Source of the DNA: DASXTB01 sp036505615
Lineage (GTDB): Bacteria; Acidobacteriota; UBA6911; JACQSX01
DNA: 45,886 nt
Direction: 5' to 3'
Assembly (NCBI GenBank): GCA_036505615.1
Contig: DASXTB010000421.1
Span: forward strand, 1-45,886
A model generated the notes under the pieces. That model was given only the letters and a program-made list of their open reading frames with translations, made no database searches and was not told where the DNA came from. Position 1 is the stretch's first letter, and every line of letters begins with the position of its first letter. Shown piece by piece: positions 27,297 through 34,680 of this stretch. The translations under genes were made by a program, and so were the position numbers.

Positions 27297-30200
27297 TTAG
27301 CGTTTTCCTTCCAGGTTGGCCCATTCTCCTGACTGGATGAAGCTGGCCCAGTAGAAGGGATGCTGGCGATTCTTGCGTTTCGACATATTCAACTGCACTT
27401 GCCTGAGCGCCTCGCCGCGGCCCTGCCCTTGCTTCAGTCCCTTATAATAGGCAACCATCATCTCGCGCGTTACATAGTCGCTTACCGGCCACAAGCTCAT
27501 CACTAATGTCTCAGCACCCGCGAGAACCAGAGCTCGCCGCAGCCCGTAGACGCCTTCACCATTCTTCACTTCCCCTAAGCCTGTGTCGCAAGCGGAAAGT
27601 GTCACCAGCTTTGTGCCCCAAAGATTGAGACCCGATGCTTCAAGGGCGGTCAGTATGCCATCATCGCTGCTGGTCTTGTTTACATTTGCTCCGGCCAGAG
27701 CCAGGCCCGAACGCAGCAGCGGATTCTCCACCCTGATGCCTGGATTGACTGCTCGCGTGCCGCCCACGCTGGTACTGGCCGCAAGCGCTGGGTCGCCGGC
27801 TGCGTTCTGCAGGAAGAAGCCGTGCGTGGCGATATGCAAAATGCGCGGCGCGTCAACCCGCTTCAGCGTTGACTCAGTTGCCTGCTCTCCGGTGAAAACA
27901 TCCGCTTCAGGAAAGAGGGATTTGATGGCGCGGGCTTCCTGCGCCGTTCCGCAAAGCGGTGCGAAATAAAGACTCGACAGATGTTCGTTGGTCATGACGC
28001 CCTGACGCGTTCTGAGCAACCGCTTTTGCTTAATTGTTTGGTGCTGCGCTGTTGCCGTCCGCGCCGACTCTGGTTCGCCGAACAATGGGTTTGCAAACAC
28101 CAGCGGTTTGCTTTTACTTTCGCGCGCGACCTGCAGGCGCAACAAATCGCGTCCGCTGGTCAAATAGGTGAACGAGTAGCGCTCGATCAGGTAGCGCCCA
28201 TGCTGGTCAATGAGCGCTGCAAGCGGAATCAGATTCAGCTCGCCATCGGGAGAGATAAACAGTTGTGTTGCATCGCCCAGCAGCCCGCTTATCGACTGCA
28301 TGAGTTTCTCATCAACGGCGCGGGCCAGTGGTTGCACATCTTTGCGCTGCGGGTCGCGCAAGGCCTTTCGCCATCCGTCGATGGCCGCGTCAATCGCCTT
28401 CGCATCGCCCAGTGCTCTCCACTGAACCTCTCCCTGGCGTCGAACAACATAAGCAACATAGTGAGGCTCGCCATACGCCGTTTTATTGTTCGGCGCTTTG
28501 GGATCAAACGGCCGGTAGACGGCGAATTCAATGAGCGCCGCATTTGAGGGAATCGCCGGCTGGATCTCGCTAAGCGTGACTGGCTGCGGCCGCTGGTAAT
28601 AACCGGCGCTTCGGCGGCTGATCTCTTCTTCGATCTTCTCTTTCTGCTCTTCCAACGCCTTAATGCGCTGCCGGTGCTCAGCCGGGTTCATTCCCTCCAG
28701 GCCGTTAAGCACCAACCGAGCCAGTTGCGCCGTTGTCCCATTCAACCGATCAAGCAACTCGCGATCCTGCGGACTGAATCGTCGCCGAAGCGCCACAAGG
28801 CCTTCGGACATCGCGTCCTGCACACGTCCTTTGCGCTGAATGATGGACGACACCGCGAGTCTGCAGGCCGCAATGTTGTCAGCAGCAAACCGGACGTGTA
28901 GCGATATGGTGCGGTCCCTGTCCTTTGATAGCGAATTAAGATATGACAGTTTCCACCGCTCAGAACCGGTGGCGAGATTCAGAGGAATGTTTCGCTCATC
29001 GATTGCGTTAGCGCGCGATTGAAACTCGACGGCCCGAGCAACGTCACCTCTTGCCAGGTAGATTCTGGCCAGGTTGCCAAGAGCGACAGCGACACTTGGG
29101 CTTTCCTGCCCGTTCGCATTCTCCCAGATAGTCAGCGCGCGTTGATAAAGCGGCTCGGCTCTCTGGTACTCACCCCGGTCGCGGTAGAGGTCGGCCAATT
29201 GGTTGTGGATGCGAGCTACATCGGGATGATCGGAACCGGAGTGCTTCTCTGCGATAGCCAAAGCTCGCAGAAAGGCTTCTTCGGCTCGCACGTAATGGCC
29301 TCGGTTGCAGTAAATCTTGCCCAGGTCTTCCAGAGCAAGGGGCAAGTCAGGATAATCCCGCCCAAAGAACTCGTTTTTTTCCCAGAGAGCTACGGCGCGT
29401 AGATGAAATGATTCTGCCTGCGCGTCATCGCCGGTTTTGAAGTTAAAGCTTCCCAGCTTGTAGAGCGAGTGACCGATAGCCTGATGGCCGGGCGCTAGTA
29501 TCTTTTTCCGTATCTCAAGCGCCCTTTGATACAGGACCCTTGCGTTGAAGTAGTCACCACTCTCCGTGTAAGCATCTGCAAGAAGCGTAAGCGTATTGGA
29601 AGCCCATTCACTTTCCGGGCCGAGCTTCCTTTCGCAGATGGCGAGAGCACGCCGGTATAGCGATTCCGCCATCGCAAAGCCTCCTTCGCGCGTGTACACG
29701 TCTGCGAGCTCCTCCAGCAATTTGGCGACGCCGAGGTCCTCTGGTCCTAACAGCTTCTCTCTAATCTCCAGCGCGCGTTGATACAGAGGCTTCGCGGCTG
29801 CATAGTTACCCGCGCTTACCTTGAAGTTGGCGACGTTGTTGAGCGACGCAACGACGTGGAGGTGCTCAAGCCCCAGCGCCTTTTCTGTGATTTCTAATTC
29901 CCTCTGGGCCAGCGCCTCCGCCCTGGCATAGCTGCCCCTTTTCCACCAGAATAGGCCGAGTTGACCAACTGAACTAGCAACCTGGAGATGTTCAGGCCCA
30001 TATGCCTTCTCTCTGATCTCCAAAGCGCGCTGAAGCAAGGACTCGGCAATTTCGTGTTCGGACTTTAGATCGTGCATCCGTGCAAGAAGGGCCAGCACAG
30101 TGGCAACATCCGGGTGCTCCGGCCCTTCGGCATTCTCGAAAAGTTGCAAGGCGCGCTCGGCCAGCGATTGGGCTTTAGCAACATCGGTCCGAGGCATAAA

Positions 30201-30755
30201 CAAGTTCCAAGCTTCTCTGTACAGCTTGCGCGCTTCCTGCACCAAGCGATCATTTAGGGTGGCGGGGCGCAGCTCCGCCAGGCGAATCAGGTAGCGCCCT
30301 GAGGGCGCGCTGTTCAGCTTAGTTTCAACGCTAAGGTTGTAGCTGCCGGCCGTTTCAGCCACCAGCTCCGCCTTTTCCTGACCCTCAATGCGAAGCTCGG
30401 AGTCAAAGCGTGCGATCGGCTTTCCATCAGCCCCTGAGAAAGTCACTCTGACATCGATGCCGTGCTGTTCGACGATCACGCTCGCGTACTCCCGTTCGGA
30501 AAGCACAATCTGGTAGCTGTGCTTCTGCCCGCCTGCCAGTTCGCGCTCGATCACCCTCCCGGGTTCAAGCACCGGCGGCTCCTGCCCGATGGGCGGCGAC
30601 GGCAGTACCGCGGCAGAAAGCAGTCCGCAGCCGTTTTCGGGAGCCGTGCCGCCTGCGAGAAACGCAGATGCAAGGACGGCGACCGCCGCCAGCATGAGGT
30701 AAATCGCTCTTCGGATAATGGAAGAACTGAAATCTGTTGGCCGAAGGTTGGACAT
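27297..30755 (-). CDS. Exported or membrane-tethered TPR-CHAT domain protein (caspase-like fold)
   Basis: This is a protein of about 1152 aa. A hydrophobic N-terminal segment (MLAAVAVLASAFLAGG) suggests export or tethering. A beta-rich region (~50-160) resembles a bacterial pre-peptidase domain. About nine kinesin-light-chain-like TPR units follow (~185-610; A..LY.RAL.I.EK..GPEH pattern). After a helical linker the C-terminus is a CHAT domain, the caspase-like peptidase fold, with its catalytic pair visible: His978 in HIATHGFF and Cys1056 in LSACDTGLGEV, then GVYGLRRALVLAGA. CHAT proteins can be proteases activated by partner binding. The ATG at 30755 is chosen because the frame's further extension starts at a TTG inside a repeat. 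It is downstream of the sigma/anti-sigma pair on the same strand, probably the same cassette. Confidence 0.9.
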   Translation of the reverse strand: MSNLRPTDFSSSIIRRAIYLMLAAVAVLASAFLAGGTAPENGCGLLSAAVLPSPPIGQEPPVLEPGRVIERELAGGQKHSYQIVLSEREYASVIVEQHGIDVRVTFSGADGKPIARFDSELRIEGQEKAELVAETAGSYNLSVETKLNSAPSGRYLIRLAELRPATLNDRLVQEARKLYREAWNLFMPRTDVAKAQSLAERALQLFENAEGPEHPDVATVLALLARMHDLKSEHEIAESLLQRALEIREKAYGPEHLQVASSVGQLGLFWWKRGSYARAEALAQRELEITEKALGLEHLHVVASLNNVANFKVSAGNYAAAKPLYQRALEIREKLLGPEDLGVAKLLEELADVYTREGGFAMAESLYRRALAICERKLGPESEWASNTLTLLADAYTESGDYFNARVLYQRALEIRKKILAPGHQAIGHSLYKLGSFNFKTGDDAQAESFHLRAVALWEKNEFFGRDYPDLPLALEDLGKIYCNRGHYVRAEEAFLRALAIAEKHSGSDHPDVARIHNQLADLYRDRGEYQRAEPLYQRALTIWENANGQESPSVAVALGNLARIYLARGDVARAVEFQSRANAIDERNIPLNLATGSERWKLSYLNSLSKDRDRTISLHVRFAADNIAACRLAVSSIIQRKGRVQDAMSEGLVALRRRFSPQDRELLDRLNGTTAQLARLVLNGLEGMNPAEHRQRIKALEEQKEKIEEEISRRSAGYYQRPQPVTLSEIQPAIPSNAALIEFAVYRPFDPKAPNNKTAYGEPHYVAYVVRRQGEVQWRALGDAKAIDAAIDGWRKALRDPQRKDVQPLARAVDEKLMQSISGLLGDATQLFISPDGELNLIPLAALIDQHGRYLIERYSFTYLTSGRDLLRLQVARESKSKPLVFANPLFGEPESARTATAQHQTIKQKRLLRTRQGVMTNEHLSSLYFAPLCGTAQEARAIKSLFPEADVFTGEQATESTLKRVDAPRILHIATHGFFLQNAAGDPALAASTSVGGTRAVNPGIRVENPLLRSGLALAGANVNKTSSDDGILTALEASGLNLWGTKLVTLSACDTGLGEVKNGEGVYGLRRALVLAGAETLVMSLWPVSDYVTREMMVAYYKGLKQGQGRGEALRQVQLNMSKRKNRQHPFYWASFIQSGEWANLEGKR

Positions 30756-30782
30756 TCTTGAGATGAGAAAAAGGCCTTTTAT

Positions 30783-30864
30783 ACCGCAGAGACGCAAGGG
30801 ACGCAGAGATTCGCAGAGGCGCCTAGCTCGGCGTGAACTCTGCGTTCCCAGCCTCTCTGCGGTG
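30783..30864. repeat. CGCAGAG-type inverted repeat upstream of the CHAT gene
   Basis: ACCGCAGAGACGCAAGGGAC (30783 on) is matched, inverted and imperfect, by the sequence ending at 30864 (reading back: ACCGCAGAGAGGCTGGGAAC). The two arms of about 30 bp surround a short GC-rich centre, so the element can form a hairpin. The same arm occurs singly at about 6405-6450, and related units are at 32950 and 34383. Confidence 0.65.
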
Positions 30865-30981
30865 AAGGCAAACAGCCATACGGCTCCAGAGAGACGATAG
30901 ATTCTCCGCGCGCGCCCTGACGGGCGACGTTCTGATTTTTCTCATGGCCCCGTCAAATGCTTCGCTTTCTAAGGATGAAGG

Positions 30982-32004
30982 CTACTGTATCACAACCCTA
31001 AATGGGTAACTGCTGATGAATTCAGCGGCGCCGCTGGCAGGAATGCCCGTCACGTCTAGAGTGTAGTTTTGCTGCTTCAACAAGTTGCCGGGCAGAGTGA
31101 TCGAGACTGCTTTGTTTGTGCCTCCCGACTTGGCCTTGAGCTTGCCGCTTCGCCATACAATTTGATTGTTTGCCGGATTCCTCAGCGCCACTTGATAGCC
31201 AGGGAAATCATCAGACTCCAATTGCAATTGCAAAATTACGTAATCGGTTTGCGCCGGCACGGCAACGGCAGCAATCTGGCCCGCGCCTCTTGTCTGGGGC
31301 AGTAAAGCAAAGGAGACGATGCCCGGCTCGCGTGAGGGCAGCCCCACCTTTCCGCTTTGCCGATTTGCTGTTAGTTGTTCTTCGATCTGCGCCAGCCGAT
31401 CGCCAACACGCGCCAGCTCTTTCACTGTTTCGGCTTCGGCTGAACGCTGCTGAGCAAGTTGTCTTTGTAACTCCTTTTCGCGTTGTTCAAGTCCTGTACG
31501 CTCAGCCTCCGTTTGAGTCATTTGATTTCGCAGTCGCAGGTTTTCAAACACTAGATAACCGCCTCCAACCAACATCAGTACTAGTGCGGCTGCAAATGCC
31601 CATTGGAGGGCTGTACGCGGCGCAGGAAAGAAGGGCAGCCGCGAAAAGTGTTGCGTCGATTCCCTGCTCGGCCTAGAGCTGGCGGGCGCTGGGGCTTGCG
31701 CATCTTTTGCCTGCACGGCCACTCCACTCTCCTTGAAGGCAAGAAGCGATTCGGCGAATCTCACCTTTTCGTGTCTCTTCGGCGACAACATATAGAATGA
31801 CTTGAACTTCTCCAGCGTGTGACCGGAAAGCTCACCTCTCACGTAAGCATCCGCCAGGTCATTTTCCACCTCGCTCAAACGCCCCGCGAACTCATCATCG
31901 GCGATGCTCAACTCATCAAGACGCTCGGTTTTCTCGTCAGACAGAGAGCCCAGAAGATACGAGGTGAGAAGCTGGTCGTTATATATCTGCTTGTCCTGCA
32001 TCAT
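30982..32004 (-). CDS. Membrane-anchored anti-sigma-like protein
   Basis: This is a 340-aa protein. The N-terminal ~90 residues are an acidic helical domain (LLTSYLLGSLSDEKTERLDE, FAGRLSEVENDLADAYVRGE) like those of anti-sigma/zf-HC2-type regulators, but with no Cys/His zinc motif. A proline-rich linker leads to one transmembrane helix (about 133-153), then a coiled coil (about 155-213, QREKELQRQLAQQ), then a beta-rich outer domain (about 222-340). The gene lies 36 bp downstream of the ECF-like sigma gene, and GGGAAG precedes two adjacent ATGs (32004 and 32001). Placement and topology suggest it holds the sigma factor at the membrane and senses an envelope signal. That role is inferred. The CHAT gene follows. 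Confidence 0.7.
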   Translation of the reverse strand: MMQDKQIYNDQLLTSYLLGSLSDEKTERLDELSIADDEFAGRLSEVENDLADAYVRGELSGHTLEKFKSFYMLSPKRHEKVRFAESLLAFKESGVAVQAKDAQAPAPASSRPSRESTQHFSRLPFFPAPRTALQWAFAAALVLMLVGGGYLVFENLRLRNQMTQTEAERTGLEQREKELQRQLAQQRSAEAETVKELARVGDRLAQIEEQLTANRQSGKVGLPSREPGIVSFALLPQTRGAGQIAAVAVPAQTDYVILQLQLESDDFPGYQVALRNPANNQIVWRSGKLKAKSGGTNKAVSITLPGNLLKQQNYTLDVTGIPASGAAEFISSYPFRVVIQ

Positions 32005-32040
32005 CTTCCCATTCTGATAAGGTAGAATTCCGGAAACGTT

Positions 32041-32670
32041 TCATTCTTCAGTGCAGCACTGGTTGACACAGGCTTCCAGCCTGTCCCGGATGCGGCAGGC
32101 CCGGATGCTCAGGGCATTCATCGTAAGGCCAAGCCCTGCGGCCAGCGCCTTGCGATTCTCGATCTTTGCTCCTCGCTCGCCGCGATAATACTGAAAGATC
32201 AGTTCTCGATTGTCCGGGTCTAGTTTCTGCGAGCAGCACTCAAGACACTGGAGCCGTTTCTCTCTGTTCTCGTTCGGATCATCCGGCTCACGAACCGCTG
32301 CAAGACCGCGGCCCGGATGCTCTGAGTCTGATAGTTTGTCGAGGCTCACCTGGCTGCGCTCGCCTCGACGCAGGTATTCGAGAAAAACGAACTTGGCTAC
32401 AATGTAGCAATAACGGGGGGGCGTGGTATCTGTGATTGCGCCCTCTTCGTCCAGCCTGCGCGCTATCCGATTCAGCGTCTCATCCGCCAGCTCGGCGGGC
32501 GAAAGGCAGTTTTTCCGGTCAAAGTAGGAGACCAGTCTCCGGCGCATCTCCAGGTACTTCTCCCCCCTGGAATTACCCTCAGCAAGCCAGGAGAGAAACT
32601 GCCGGAATGCATGCTGGGTTAGCGCCCAATCTTTCTTCCGTGCTGCCTTTTGGATGGAAGTATCTTCCAT
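32041..32670 (-). CDS. ECF-like sigma-70 family RNA polymerase sigma factor
   Basis: This is a protein of about 209 aa. Residues ~35-110 look like sigma region 2 (LVSYFDRKNCLSPAELADET, then PPRYCYIVAKFVFLEYLRR), and residues ~145-200 look like region 4 with a helix-turn-helix (LDPDNRELIFQYYRGERGAK, ALAAGLGLTMNALSIRACRI). Region 3 is absent, as in ECF factors. The ATG at 32670 is preferred; a GTG at 32685 would add five residues but sits directly against its AGGA, leaving no spacer. It heads the minus-strand cassette sigma, anti-sigma-like, TPR-CHAT. Its target promoters cannot be read from this window. Confidence 0.85.
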   Translation of the reverse strand: MEDTSIQKAARKKDWALTQHAFRQFLSWLAEGNSRGEKYLEMRRRLVSYFDRKNCLSPAELADETLNRIARRLDEEGAITDTTPPRYCYIVAKFVFLEYLRRGERSQVSLDKLSDSEHPGRGLAAVREPDDPNENREKRLQCLECCSQKLDPDNRELIFQYYRGERGAKIENRKALAAGLGLTMNALSIRACRIRDRLEACVNQCCTEE

Positions 32671-32840
32671 GTCCGTTACTGCCACTCCTACGAAATCCTG
32701 AACGGTGCGGCCAAACTCGGCTATTTTACTGCCCCGACGATTGACCCATCAACCTTGTGGCTACACCGCGGCTTGGGGGGAGCGATTCGGTTTTATAATA
32801 AATCACGGGGGCACGGGGGCACACCGCGCGGCAGCAAGGC

Positions 32841-32880
32841 CACGCCGCTGGCAGGAATGCCAGTCACTTCCAGAGGTAAA
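32841..32880 (-). pseudogene. Fragment of a second anti-sigma-like gene
   Basis: Read on the minus strand, this encodes LEVTGIPASGVA. The intact gene at 30982-32004 encodes LDVTGIPASGAAE near its C-terminus. The DNA match covers about 36 bp (GCCGCTGGCAGGAATGCC is identical in both). It sits upstream of the sigma gene, which suggests an ancient tandem copy of the cassette that has been deleted down to a scrap. The match is short, so a shared repeat is the alternative. Confidence 0.4.
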
Positions 32881-32949
32881 TCAGCGCCCTCCTCCCGCTC
32901 CCGAAGTTATCCGCGATGATCCGCGTAATCCGCGCCCCTCCCGGCGGTG

Positions 32950-33241
32950 AAAAGACTTAACGCAAAGGCGCAAAGACGCAGCGACATGTCGGGAGACGCC
33001 GAAGGCGTCACATAAAGTAGCCGGGGGGAGAGCGCGTTTTTGGCGAGACGCCCCCTGTTTTCGGCCATCAACGGCAGGCGGTTAAGGCTGGAACGGTAAC
33101 CGGGGGCGCCGCGCAAAAAACGCGCTCTGCCCCCGGCTAGTCTCTGTGACCTTCGGCGTCCCGACCAAATTCTTCCGGCCTCGGCCTTTATTGAGTTGCG
33201 GCTTTCCGCGCTGTACTTTCGCGCCTTTGCGCTAGGCTTTT
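32950..33241. repeat. Nested inverted repeat (MITE-like or terminator-like), about 290 bp
   Basis: There are two layers of inverted arms. The outer layer is AACGCAAAGGCGCAAAG (from about 32959) against the inverted sequence ending near 33236 (reading back: AGCGCAAAGGCGCGAAAG). The inner layer is 32988-33043 against 33110-33165, arms of about 56 bp sharing GTCGGGA, CGCCGAAGG, TCACA, TAGCCGGGGG and AGAGCGCGTTTTT. The centre is about 65 bp. No transposase is present. It ends 7 bp before the stop codon of the minus-strand gene at 33248 and could act as its terminator. Confidence 0.7.
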
Positions 33242-33247
33242 AAACGG

Positions 33248-34333
33248 TTAATTCGCCGACTCCAGCTTTCGCTTCATACCGGCCAGACCTTTTTCCGTCG
33301 AGTCGCGTGTGCGCCCGGTGATCACTCCTCGCAGCAGGCTGCCCTTGAGCCCGGTCAAGCCGTGCTGCCGTGAGGCCTTGATCGTCACCAGAAAAAAACC
33401 CTTCCCGGTGGAGCTGGCCATGTCCGGCGCGCACACCCAAAGGTCGACGGCCGTCTGGAAATAGTGGCTGGCGTAAAGCTGCTTGTCGGCAATCAGAAAC
33501 GGAGCCGTGGGAAGCTTCGACGCCCGGTAAACGATCATGTGGTTGATTCGGAAGGTTGGCTTCAGGCCGAAGTGGACCCGTTCCCAGTAGAAGAGATCCT
33601 CCGCCCCGGGGAGAGTTGCCTTGGGGTAATCGAGCAGGTAACTGCGGAATTCCGGCACAAATGCGGGCAGCGCTTTGAACCGGCTCAGCAAAGCTTGAAA
33701 CGTCTCAGCCACGTTTACGGGGTAATCCTTGTCCAGGTAGGTGCCCAGCGCTGCGTTTCCCACAGTCATGTACTTTTTCAGGCCATCCACCGCGAGCTGC
33801 CTCACCAGACGATTCACCTGGTCGCGGTTGTCGGGGGCATTCCAATTTATGCTGGAGCGAAATTTCTCCACGCTCCAGTTCGGCAGTTGCGCCATGCAGT
33901 CGCCCGGCTTGCAGTCGCGCAGATCGCGTATGTCCTCGTCGTCCAGTTTAAGTTCGGAAAAGTCAGCTACGTCTGGAGTCGTGCTGATGCGCCGCACGGC
34001 CAAATAGTGCTCTCCGTCGACGCGTTCTTCCAACTTGCGATGCAGGGCGACAAACTGCGCCGGGGGTGCGTTGATATAGACGGCGCCGAAGACTCTGATC
34101 TCCGGCTTCTGGCCGGTTTCCCAAATCTTGGCCAGCGCGGTGCCCTTTTCTATCTGTTTTATCTCTGCATCGCTTAGGCCGACATATTCGCGGAAATAAC
34201 GGTTAAGTTCTCCGGGGACTCGCACCTGCGCCGCCACCGGCAGCAACACAGAAATCCAAAGACCGAGCGCCAAAACGACAAGCCAAACGAATCGATGAGA
34301 GTTGTCGAGCATGGCCGGCATTCTATCAAACAT
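33248..34333 (-). CDS. Exported protein of unknown function
   Basis: This is a protein of about 361 aa. The N-terminus is a convincing signal peptide (basic start, then FVWLVVLALGLWISVLLPVA and AQ). The mature part is soluble and has two Cys close together (RDCKPGDCMAQLPNW, possibly disulfide-bonded), a pattern fitting a secreted or periplasmic protein. I do not recognise a family or catalytic motif. Start choice is uncertain: ATGs occur at 34348, 34342 and 34333. The last is preferred because GGAG lies 9 bp upstream. It stands alone between two repeat elements, and the serine hydrolase gene on the other strand is divergent. Confidence 0.7.
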   Translation of the reverse strand: MFDRMPAMLDNSHRFVWLVVLALGLWISVLLPVAAQVRVPGELNRYFREYVGLSDAEIKQIEKGTALAKIWETGQKPEIRVFGAVYINAPPAQFVALHRKLEERVDGEHYLAVRRISTTPDVADFSELKLDDEDIRDLRDCKPGDCMAQLPNWSVEKFRSSINWNAPDNRDQVNRLVRQLAVDGLKKYMTVGNAALGTYLDKDYPVNVAETFQALLSRFKALPAFVPEFRSYLLDYPKATLPGAEDLFYWERVHFGLKPTFRINHMIVYRASKLPTAPFLIADKQLYASHYFQTAVDLWVCAPDMASSTGKGFFLVTIKASRQHGLTGLKGSLLRGVITGRTRDSTEKGLAGMKRKLESAN

Positions 34334-34348
34334 GCATCTCATCTCCAT

Positions 34349-34680
34349 CCCGGATTATTCACAAGTCTGCGGTGAAGGACTCAACGCGAAGGCTCAAAGA
34401 CGCAAAGCGGCAGAGCCGCAACCAAAAAAAGGACCGTTCACGTTCACGATCACGTCCACGTCAACGACTACGGCCACGTCTGCCGTGTTGAAAATAACTC
34501 GCAAATATCTGTACCTCGTGGACCTGGACGCGGACGTGGCCGTGGTCGTTGACGTGGACGTGATCGTGAACGGCGTTAATTCCATTTTAACCGTGGAATC
34601 TTCGCGGGAGACAAAGAAATTCAGCTCCTGCCGCAAACATGCTAGACTGCGGTCCCACCTGCTGCAGAGAGGAGACTTTC
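34349..34680. other. Divergent intergenic region with repeats
   Basis: About 330 bp lies between the divergent unknown exported gene and the serine hydrolase gene. It contains a CGCAAAG-type short repeat (about 34370-34420) and a long hairpin (34434-34573), listed separately. The promoters of both genes must lie here or within the repeats; I could not pick one with confidence. Confidence 0.5.
34434..34573. repeat. Long imperfect hairpin made of CACGTCCACGTCAACG-type units
   Basis: The left arm, 34434-34484, reads CCGTTCAC...GATCACGTCCACGTCAACGA then CTACGGCCACGTCTGC. The right arm, about 34531-34573, read backward gives CCGTTCACGATCACGTCCAC then GTCAACGACCACGGCCACGT. The arms are about 45 bp with few mismatches and a loop of about 45 bp. 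The left arm has one extra GTTCAC hexamer. Both strands give low-complexity open frames (TSTSTTTATS), which are by-products of the repeat. Confidence 0.75.

Larger units (their letters stand above)
32686..33247. other. Repeat-filled intergenic region with an anti-sigma gene fragment and a nested inverted repeat
   Basis: No intact gene is seen in about 560 bp. It holds the upstream region of the sigma gene, a CACGGGGG doublet (about 32806-32822), a fragment matching the 3' part of the anti-sigma-like gene (32841-32880), and a large nested inverted repeat (32950-33241). The latter two are listed separately. Confidence 0.6.

Noticed and set aside
27241..27300. 19-codon frame VKGMVIAATISGAIFVGCP resembling a lipoprotein signal, after the TcA gene
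   Set aside because: It stops right after the would-be Cys and overlaps the convergent CHAT gene's stop; at most a gene scrap.
34394..34636. Low-complexity frames with TSTSTTTATS and DVDVIVN runs
   Set aside because: They are produced by the inverted CACGTC repeat on both strands and have no start signals.
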